From Pseudomonadales bacterium (GTDB lineage: Bacteria; Pseudomonadota; Gammaproteobacteria; Pseudomonadales; Halieaceae), in contig JACKNV010000009.1 of assembly GCA_024234735.1 (NCBI GenBank), forward strand, positions 1-64,000: a DNA stretch of 64,000 bases, read 5' to 3'. Of the stretch, positions 8,701 to 14,474 are shown one piece after another. Position 1 is the first letter of the stretch. Each line of letters begins with the position of its first letter. The notes beneath the pieces are model-generated. The model was not told the origin of the DNA and made no database searches. It saw nothing but the letters and a program-made list of their open reading frames with translations. The translations under genes and the position numbers were made by a program.

Positions 8701-10671
8701 CTGGGCCTCGCCCAGGCCCGCCTGCCTGGCCAGCGGCGAGGCGGCAAAGAAAGCGCCCTGGAACGCGATGCCCTGCATGCGCAGCTGCAACTCGGTGTCG
8801 GTGGCCTCCTCCCGGGCGATCCTGAAGGCGTCCAGGTAGTAAAGACGTATGCCCTTGTCGACGATGATGCGCTGGTAGTGCTCGGGAATGTCGGCCCACA
8901 CCTGGTCCGGCGACGGCCGATCGCTCTGGATGATGAATACGCCGCCCTCCTTGAGCCCGGCCACGGCGTTGGTGTGGTGGAACACGTTGGGATCGGGGGA
9001 GAGCACCACGTCCACGTAAAAGTACTCACAGTTGATGCGTATGGGCTCCGGGGCCGCGGACAGGTAATAGGTGGTGGGCTGGCCCTTTTTCTCGGAGCCG
9101 TACTTGGGGTTGGCCTTGATGTGATAGCCCAGCAAATCGAACAGGGTCATGGCCAGGTTCTTGCCGGTGGTGATGGCGCCCCAGCCGCCGATTGAGTGGA
9201 AGCGCACGGTCACGCTGTCTTTCGGCATCAGGTTGGGGTTCTCGCTGCCGTGCACCGCCAGCTCCCGCACCCGGGGGTAGACACCCTCGATATTGTCCTG
9301 GTGAATTTCCTGCTTCGGCGTCAGCGGGTCCTTGCGCAGGAAGTCTATGGACAGGTAGAAATATGTCTTGCGGGAGCCCTCCGGCAGCATGTTCTCGATG
9401 GCCCCGATCAGCCCCTCCGGCTGCAGGTCGCGGCTGCCCAGGCCGAAGGAGCCGGAGTACAGCGGCGGACTGTCGGCGAAACTGCGGTAGGTCTCCAGTT
9501 CCGGATAGGGGGTGTGGTGCTTGTCGCGGCCGTTTTCCATGGCCTTGCCCAGGGTGGAGCGTATTTCCCGCATCAGCGGCAGGTCCGCCGCCAGCGGCTG
9601 GTCCAGGCGCTCCAGCACCACCACGCCCTTGCGGCCCTTCAGCAAGCGGCTGATATCGGCACCGGGGAAGGGCCGGAACATGGTGAGGTTCACCACGCCC
9701 ACCTTGAGGCGGCGGCTTTCGCGCAGGTAATCCGCCACCGCTTCGGCACTGGGTATGAGGCTGCCCTGGCCGACGATCAGGTAATCGGCATCCTCCGCCC
9801 GGTAGCTGGCAACGGGACCGTACTGGCGCCCGGTCAACTGGTGAAACTCGGCGAAGGCCCGCTCCGCCAACTCGCCGAGGTGATCGAAAAAGAAGGGGCG
9901 CTGGGCCGCCACGCTCTGCATATAGGCGTCCTGGTTCTGCACCAGGCCGGACATGATGGGGTTGTCCACGTCCCACAGTTCGGGAATGCGCCGGCGTTTG
10001 TCGCCGTAGATAATGCGCTGGGCCGGGGTGGGGGTATAGATGATATCGTCGGGGCGCCCCAGGTACTCGGCGATCAACTCCCGCTCGGGCACCATCAGGG
10101 ACTCGATCAGGTGGGTGGTGAGAAAGCCGTCCTGGGCGACGATACCCGGGGTCAGCGCCAGTTCGGCGATGCGGTGCGCGATGATGTTGAGGTCGGCGGC
10201 CTGCTGGGCATTGGCGGCAAACAACTGGAAAAAGCCCGTGTCGTCCACGCAGTGGTAGTCATCGTGGCCGGCGTGCACGTTGAGGGTGGCCTTGGTCATG
10301 GCGCGAGCGCCCATGTTCAGCACATAGGTCAGGCGCTTGCCCACCGCGGCGTAGAGCGACTCGTGCATGTAGGCGATGCCCTGGCCGGAGGAGAAATTGG
10401 CGGCGCGCAGGCCGGTCATCGCCAGGCCGGCGGTCACCGCGGCGGCGGCGTGCTCGCCCTCGGGCTCGATGAAAATCAGCGGCCGGCCGGAGATGTTGAT
10501 ATGCCCCTGGGCCGCGGCCTCCGCCCAGTACTCCCCCATCTGGGTCGAAGGGGTGATAGGGTAGGCACCGGCGGCGTCGCTGGATTCGCGTTCACACATG
10601 ATAACCGCGGTATTGCCGTCCATCGCCGCGCGCAGGCCGGGATACTTGTAGGCGGTGCCTTTGTCGCTCAT
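5737..10671 (-). CDS. nifJ: pyruvate:ferredoxin (flavodoxin) oxidoreductase, enlarged form
   Basis: A 1644-residue protein, about 450 longer than classical PFOR. It oxidises pyruvate with CoA to acetyl-CoA and CO2 and reduces ferredoxin or flavodoxin. Landmarks: N-terminal PFOR domain ('GAYPITPSTQMGEYW' near residue 36), gamma domain 'GGWGAITTGKN' near 493, first [4Fe-4S] motif 'CTACGNCYTVCP' near 786, second 'CKGCMECVAVCE' near 927, proximal-cluster motif 'GACLGCSEK' near 1005, TPP motif 'GDGAMYDIGFQ' near 1227 followed by 'VYSNTGGQ'. The two ferredoxin motifs are about 140 residues apart, far more than usual, so there is an insert. A C-terminal extension holds 'CTACDECTNLNGAIF' near 1572 with a later Cys, likely an extra ferredoxin-like domain. 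Start ATG follows GAGG by about 8 bases. It lies between rnfB and rnfC. Confidence 0.93.
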   Translation of the reverse strand: MSDKGTAYKYPGLRAAMDGNTAVIMCERESSDAAGAYPITPSTQMGEYWAEAAAQGHINISGRPLIFIEPEGEHAAAAVTAGLAMTGLRAANFSSGQGIAYMHESLYAAVGKRLTYVLNMGARAMTKATLNVHAGHDDYHCVDDTGFFQLFAANAQQAADLNIIAHRIAELALTPGIVAQDGFLTTHLIESLMVPERELIAEYLGRPDDIIYTPTPAQRIIYGDKRRRIPELWDVDNPIMSGLVQNQDAYMQSVAAQRPFFFDHLGELAERAFAEFHQLTGRQYGPVASYRAEDADYLIVGQGSLIPSAEAVADYLRESRRLKVGVVNLTMFRPFPGADISRLLKGRKGVVVLERLDQPLAADLPLMREIRSTLGKAMENGRDKHHTPYPELETYRSFADSPPLYSGSFGLGSRDLQPEGLIGAIENMLPEGSRKTYFYLSIDFLRKDPLTPKQEIHQDNIEGVYPRVRELAVHGSENPNLMPKDSVTVRFHSIGGWGAITTGKNLAMTLFDLLGYHIKANPKYGSEKKGQPTTYYLSAAPEPIRINCEYFYVDVVLSPDPNVFHHTNAVAGLKEGGVFIIQSDRPSPDQVWADIPEHYQRIIVDKGIRLYYLDAFRIAREEATDTELQLRMQGIAFQGAFFAASPLARQAGLGEAQLLEAIRSQLEHKFGAKGARVVEDNVRVVQRGYDEITEVVDKDVGVQAARLVDARAEPKLPVMVKRLPQGQSPSADIHRFWEQTGNFYARGMGNDNITDPFIGLGVMPATSALFRDMTGIRFEHPQWIAENCTACGNCYTVCPDTAIPGLVNEVSQVLDTVVGRVRKKGHPVQHLPRAVRKLEQGLRGLLGTAAETDPVGELLQEAITATVNAPGLGEDERAELKREFGWFNEELDGFQFALSRPYYTLPEKKAAGSGGLLSITVNPYTCKGCMECVAVCEDAALIPVRQTGESVQRLKSQWDLWLDLPTTPPRYIRVDDLEQGIGALETILLDKEAYGGLASGDGACLGCSEKTVMHLFVATVESLMQPRVKAQVARLDDLIARLQQHIQLQLVQEVNVSDSDALANILANNGDHDITLSDIASKMEAMQGSHPIDPAWLQRVSRLLAQLKDLRWRYVEGSNGRGRAPMGMLNATGCTSVWGSTYPFNPYPFPWSNHLFQDSASLAMGVYEGHMAKMAEGFKTIRAAELELAGQYNEGEHEEFFRYFTWEQFSDEEFLLCPPVVAVGGDGAMYDIGFQNLSRAMMSGKPIKILVVDTQVYSNTGGQACTSGFVGQVSDMAQFGKVNKGKEEVRKEIGLIAMAHRTTYVLQGTIAHANHMIEGFIQGLMARRPALFNLYTSCQPEHGIGDDMGHHQAKLAVESRAYPLFRYNPDLGKTPQECFELDGNPAVYEDWPSYTLNYLEGSREKTMELPMTFADFAMTEARFRKHFRMAPPDTWHENMVPLAEFLQLEEGDREGKFPFIWTIDKRQHLSRLLVDATMVRSCEERRDFWIMLKATAGVAPAAPDTSGDLQEQARRDVVRKIASGLLRLAEGGELAADPGDDLIASTAGEAGAEPAAAPAGEGYMAPWIDTEDCTACDECTNLNGAIFAYNEQKKAYIKDPKGGPYRDLVKAAEKCTAQVIHPGTPADPNEKDVDKWIVRGAKYN

Positions 10672-10710
10672 CTCATAATCCTCGTCAGGTCTGGTTCCGG
10701 CACGTCGCCC

Positions 10711-11577
10711 TCAGGTGGGCGCGTCCGGCAGTGCGCCGTGGCGCAATATCTTTTTACTGGCCGCACCCTTGACGACACCGGCCTGCGCATCCAGCCAGAC
10801 AATGGCCCCGGTCGGGCAGCGCTGTATGGGTTCGGCGGTGGCGTGGGGCCGGCTGTAATCCACTACCGGCAGGTTGTCCCGCATCACGATGAGGCCGCCG
10901 GGGGCGTCCATCGCGCAGCGGCCACAGGCGGTACAGGCCACCTCACAGGCGGCCAGCACGCCATCGCCCTCCTCCTGGTTCTTGCAAGCCACCCACAGGC
11001 GATGGTTTTCCGGGTGCAGCGAGAACAGGTCCTTGGGGCAGATCTCCACGCAGTCGCCACAGGCGGTGCATTTCGTGGTATCCACCACCGGCAGGTCGTG
11101 GCTGTCCATCCGTATCGCGTCGAAGTCACACACCCGCTCGCAATCACCGTGTCCCAGGCAGCCCCAGAAACAGGCCTTGCCGCCCCCCGCCACCTGGGCG
11201 GCGGCGACGCAGGAGGCGCTGCCCGAGTAGTGCGCCCGCTGGCGGGCCACGTTGCTGCCCCCGGCACAGGCCAGCCTGGCCACGATCTTCACCTGCTCAC
11301 CCACCGCGATGCCCAGGTAATCGGCTATCGCCCGGTGGCCCTCGGCGTTGCTCACCGAGCACTTGCCGGGGGGCACCAGGCCGGCGACCACCGCCTCGGC
11401 GAAGGGGCGGCAACCCGGGTAACCGCAGGCCCCGCAGTTGGCGTGGGGCAGCATTTCCTCCACCACGTCGATGCGCAGGTCCTCTTCCACATACAGCCTG
11501 CGGTTGGCGACAATCAACAGACTGGCGAGCAGGAAGGTGAGCCCGCCGATGGCCGCTACCGCGGTCAACAACTCCAT
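10711..11577 (-). CDS. rnfB: Rnf electron transport complex subunit RnfB, long form
   Basis: A 288-residue iron-sulfur subunit with one N-terminal membrane anchor ('LTAVAAIGGLTFLLASLLIV'). The Cys set 'NCGACGYPGC' near residue 45 plus a following Cys is the signature RnfB cluster. Then come 'CFWGCLGHGDCERVC', 'CTACGDCVEICP' and 'CTACGRC', so it carries more clusters than the 190-residue enterobacterial RsxB and resembles the long RnfB of anaerobes. It is the likely entry point for ferredoxin electrons. The start ATG at 11577 was preferred over a frame-open extension of 41 residues because the anchor follows at once. It is the first gene of the operon. Confidence 0.92.
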   Translation of the reverse strand: MELLTAVAAIGGLTFLLASLLIVANRRLYVEEDLRIDVVEEMLPHANCGACGYPGCRPFAEAVVAGLVPPGKCSVSNAEGHRAIADYLGIAVGEQVKIVARLACAGGSNVARQRAHYSGSASCVAAAQVAGGGKACFWGCLGHGDCERVCDFDAIRMDSHDLPVVDTTKCTACGDCVEICPKDLFSLHPENHRLWVACKNQEEGDGVLAACEVACTACGRCAMDAPGGLIVMRDNLPVVDYSRPHATAEPIQRCPTGAIVWLDAQAGVVKGAASKKILRHGALPDAPT

Positions 11578-11637
11578 GCTAGGGATCGAGTTCCAAGGGT
11601 ATGTGTCCTGAATGCGGGATTTAACCCTGAAGGGAAA

Positions 11638-11666
11638 AATGTAGGCCTTGCCCCAGCCCGAGTCAA
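11638..11666 (-). promoter_or_regulatory. sigma70-like promoter of the rnfB-nifJ-rnf operon
   Basis: Read on the minus strand, a -35 hexamer TTGACT (11666-11661) is followed after exactly 17 bases by a -10 hexamer TACATT (11643-11638). Both are close to consensus in otherwise GC-rich DNA. Transcription would begin near 11631, about 55 bases before the rnfB ATG. The site is read from sequence only. Confidence 0.5.
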
Positions 11667-11704
11667 ACCGCAAGCGCCACCCTGGCCCACGGGTAGGCAT
11701 TCAC

Positions 11705-11718
11705 TTGATCAAGCTCAA
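11705..11718 (-). promoter_or_regulatory. Fnr/Anr-like box upstream of rnfB
   Basis: The minus strand reads TTGAG-CTTG-ATCAA, one mismatch from the Fnr/Anr consensus TTGAT-N4-ATCAA. Its centre lies about 80 bases before the transcription start predicted from the promoter at 11638-11666, a spacing compatible with class I Fnr activation. It sits in the 164-base gap between the antiporter gene and rnfB. Control of an oxygen-sensitive pyruvate oxidoreductase by Fnr/Anr would make sense, but binding is not shown. Confidence 0.5.
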
Positions 11719-11741
11719 TTTTCCGCGCCGGCGGAGCGGTC

Positions 11742-12944
11742 TCAGGCGGAGCCCCCCGCCCTTGCACCCAGCCGCCCGACCAGCGGGTTGGCGCTGAGGC
11801 CGTGCAGCAGCACGCTCAGCACGATGGTGCAAACCACCGCATCGATAATGGTTTGACCCGCGGGCAACCGGGCACCGAATACAATCACTGCGAACACGAT
11901 ACTGGCCAGGCCCCGGGGGCCAAACCAGCCCATGAACAGCTTCTGTCCCGTGGTGAGAGTGCTGCCCCACAGGGACAGGAACACCGGCAGCATGCGCACC
12001 ACGGTCAGGCTGCACAGGGCGTACAGGAATACCTCCCAGCCCAGGCGCTGCAAGGCCTGTCCCACGACCCCGGCACCGAAAACCACCCAGGTGAGCAAGG
12101 CGAGACTGTCCCCCAGGCTCTCCGCCTCCAGCAGCCGGGCATGGACCCCGCGTTTTTCAATCGCCCCGAACAATATCCCGCCCACGAAGCAGGCGATAAA
12201 GCCGCTGCCACCCAGCAACTGGGCCACCGCAAAGCACACCAGCGCCAGCGCCGGCAGCGTGAGTTGCCCCCAGGATTCCGCCAACCGGCCGGCGCTGCCG
12301 ACATGCCTCAGCAGGCGCACCGCCAGCCAGGTGACAACCACGCCCGCCACCAGCCCCAGCCCGATAGACTGACTCACCAGTTGCAGGGCAAACTGCGGCG
12401 GGCTGCCGATGACGTCGGCGTCTATCGCCAGCGTCAGCAACAGCAGGATCAGCGGCACGCAAATGCCGTCATTCAGGCCGCTCTCCACGTTGAGACCCTC
12501 GCGCATGCTGGCCGGGACCGCGGGATCGGTGACCACCGCCTTGCCCAGGGCCGCGTCGGTGGGCGCCAGCATGGTCGCCAGCAGCAGCAGCGCGATCCAG
12601 TCCAGTGAGTCCAGCAACAGCAGGCCCGCCACATAGCCCAGCCCAATGGTCAGCGGCATGCCGAACAACAGCAGGCGCAGCGGAATACGCCAGGAGTGCT
12701 GCAGCTCGCGCTGGTTGGCCTCCGCGGCGTCGGTGAACAGCACCAGCGCCAGGGTGAGTTCGGCCAGGGTGCGCAGCCCCTCGGCGTCCACATCCAGGTG
12801 CAGCCAGCCCAGCCCGACCGGCCCCGCCACCAGCCCCAGGACCATGTACACCACCGCGCCGTTGACCGGTGAGCGCGCCAGGCGCGCGCTGAAAATGCTG
12901 TAGAAAAACAGGAAGGCGCCCAGGATGGCCAGGTTCTGGTACAT
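11742..12944 (-). CDS. CPA1-type Na+(K+)/H+ antiporter
   Basis: A 400-residue protein with about 12 hydrophobic spans, matching the cation:proton antiporter CPA1 (NhaP-like) membrane domain. 'ATMLAPTDAALGKAV' and 'ESGLNDGICVPLILL' are the conserved ion-site helices; 'GPRGLASIVFA' is the conserved C-terminal helix motif. There is no long cytoplasmic C-terminal regulatory domain. It exchanges Na+ or K+ for H+ across the inner membrane. Its start ATG (12944) directly touches the end of a palindromic element, so no clear ribosome site precedes it. The insertion may have changed its original 5' end or promoter. Confidence 0.85.
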   Translation of the reverse strand: MYQNLAILGAFLFFYSIFSARLARSPVNGAVVYMVLGLVAGPVGLGWLHLDVDAEGLRTLAELTLALVLFTDAAEANQRELQHSWRIPLRLLLFGMPLTIGLGYVAGLLLLDSLDWIALLLLATMLAPTDAALGKAVVTDPAVPASMREGLNVESGLNDGICVPLILLLLTLAIDADVIGSPPQFALQLVSQSIGLGLVAGVVVTWLAVRLLRHVGSAGRLAESWGQLTLPALALVCFAVAQLLGGSGFIACFVGGILFGAIEKRGVHARLLEAESLGDSLALLTWVVFGAGVVGQALQRLGWEVFLYALCSLTVVRMLPVFLSLWGSTLTTGQKLFMGWFGPRGLASIVFAVIVFGARLPAGQTIIDAVVCTIVLSVLLHGLSANPLVGRLGARAGGSA

Positions 12945-12946
12945 CT

Positions 12947-13229
12947 AGGGCCTGTTCACACTAACTGGGATGGCCCTGCTGCCACTGGTTTTGTTGCCTG
13001 CAAGGCAGGAATTGCGCAGTGTGGTGGGCCCACATAAGCAATTTCTAACGCAGCAGGGCGCAAAACCAGTGGCAGCCCTTCGGGTTGCGGCAGAAAAAGC
13101 GCCACTCTTCGTTGCTCGTCGTTCATTTGGAACAACCAAACTTCTCTCCTCGCGGCGGTATGCCGCACCACTCGATTGGCGCTTTTTCTGCCACAACAGG
13201 GCCATCCCAGTTAGTGTGAACAGGCCCTA
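12947..13229. mobile_element. MITE-like palindromic element, no transposase
   Basis: A 35-base perfect inverted repeat joins 12944-12978 and 13197-13231. Its outer part reads TCTAGGGCCTGTTCACAC inward from both ends. If TA is taken as the target duplication, the element is 283 bases, TA to TA, with termini GGGCCTGTTCACAC. Inside are nested dyads: GCCACTGGTTTT (left) with AAAACCAGTGGC (about 13063), AATTGC/GCAATT around a TGGGCCCA core, and GGCAGAAAAAGCGCCA (about 13088) with its complement (about 13178). No protein is encoded; the two readable frames are mirror images caused by the palindrome. Terminal repeats, size and lack of a gene fit a non-autonomous miniature element. It separates two same-strand genes, touching the antiporter ATG and supplying the patatin stop codon. 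Confidence 0.7.
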
Positions 13230-14408
13230 GAGACTCACCTGTGCAGGGGGATGGAAAAACCGCAGCAGGTCATCGCGATGGGCCATGGCGTCCCGGTAGC
13301 CATGGTCTATGAGCTCGCGACAGAAGGGGCCTTCGAACATCAGGTAACTGGCCATGCTGCTGCCGCCCCCGGTGGGGGTGGCGCCGGTCATTTTCAGGAT
13401 CCGCCGCACACTGCGCGGCAGGCTGCCCAAATGCCGGGCGACCACCTCGCTGATGTCAATGGAGGGGTTGATGCAGATAAAGTCCACCAGGCGCATGCCG
13501 GCGGTCTGGGCATAGGGCTTCTCGTTCATCAGTATGCCCAGCAATTCGTTCACCCGCGCCACGTTCTCCATGTCGTTTTCCAGGGCGTCGATAAAGGCGC
13601 TGTTGAACACGTGGCCCATCATTCGGGCCAGCGACGGCGAATGGGGTTCATGCTGCGGTACCGGTTGGGTATTGGGATTGCCGCTCACCCCCACAACCAT
13701 GATGCGCTCCGCGCCCAGTTGCAGCGCCGGGCTGATCGGCGCTAGCTGGCGCAGGGCGCCGTCACCGAAATAGCTGTCGCCGATGCGGGCGGCAGGCAGG
13801 ATGGTGGGAATGGCGGAGGAGGCCAGCAGGTGCCGGACCCCGAGGCGGGTGGCAACCCCGCGGCGCCGGGATTTCTGCCATTCGGGCAGGACCTGCCCGT
13901 CCAGGTTGCTCTGGTAGAAAGTGACCGACTCTCCCGAGTCGTAGCTGGACGCCGTCACGCCGATGGCGTCCAGCAGGCCGCCTTGCAGGCGCCGTTCCAG
14001 GTCGCCGAAATCGATAACCTTCGAGAGCAGTTCCGCCAGCGGTGCGCTGTTGAGCAGCGACAGGGGTTTGTGCACCCCCACCCCCTGGTGGAACAGCGAG
14101 GTAAACAGTCGCAACACCCCGCCCAGCAGGTCCAGGTAACCGGCCCGGTAAATCTGCTCCACGTGCAGGTTGCTCCAGATTCGCTCGACCTTCTTCACCG
14201 CCAGGCGAAAGTTATTGGCCGAGGCGCCCAGGGCCACCGCATTGATCGCGCCGGCGGAAGTCCCGGTGATGATGGAGAAGGGATTGTGGGCCCGCTTGGG
14301 CAACAGCTCCGCCGCCGCCTTCAATACGCCCACCTGGTAGGCGGCCCGGGCGCCACCGCCTGTCAGCACCAGTGCCGTGCGATCCGCTGCGGGTTGACGC
14401 TGATTCAT
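13227..14408 (-). CDS. patatin-like phospholipase
   Basis: A 393-residue serine hydrolase of the patatin/RssA-like family. It has the oxyanion-hole motif 'LTGGGARAAYQVG' near residue 16, nucleophile elbow 'GTSAGAINAV' near 47, and the catalytic Asp motif 'DGALRQLAP' near 217. No signal peptide is visible, so it is probably cytoplasmic or membrane-associated and hydrolyses acyl ester bonds in lipids. The start ATG at 14408 is preceded by AAGGAG about 9 bases upstream. The TAG stop lies at the edge of the palindromic element, so the original C-terminus may have been changed. A second, truncated copy lies at 16718-17157. Confidence 0.88.
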   Translation of the reverse strand: MNQRQPAADRTALVLTGGGARAAYQVGVLKAAAELLPKRAHNPFSIITGTSAGAINAVALGASANNFRLAVKKVERIWSNLHVEQIYRAGYLDLLGGVLRLFTSLFHQGVGVHKPLSLLNSAPLAELLSKVIDFGDLERRLQGGLLDAIGVTASSYDSGESVTFYQSNLDGQVLPEWQKSRRRGVATRLGVRHLLASSAIPTILPAARIGDSYFGDGALRQLAPISPALQLGAERIMVVGVSGNPNTQPVPQHEPHSPSLARMMGHVFNSAFIDALENDMENVARVNELLGILMNEKPYAQTAGMRLVDFICINPSIDISEVVARHLGSLPRSVRRILKMTGATPTGGGSSMASYLMFEGPFCRELIDHGYRDAMAHRDDLLRFFHPPAQVSL

Positions 14409-14474
14409 GTTGTTGCACTCCTTGTAGGGGCAGCCTAACATAGCCCCCATACCAACAATAACAGGGACGTCGAA

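Noticed and set aside
11578..11700. A 41-residue extension upstream of rnfB.
   Set aside because: It covers the predicted promoter, and the membrane anchor follows directly after ATG 11577.
9196..11856. An 886-codon open frame on the plus strand.
   Set aside because: It is the antisense of nifJ and rnfB in GC-rich DNA; its product is low-complexity, rich in Gly, His and Gln, and matches no family.
12945..13230. Two 86-codon frames on opposite strands with the same C-terminal residues.
   Set aside because: They are mirror readings of the palindromic element, not genes.
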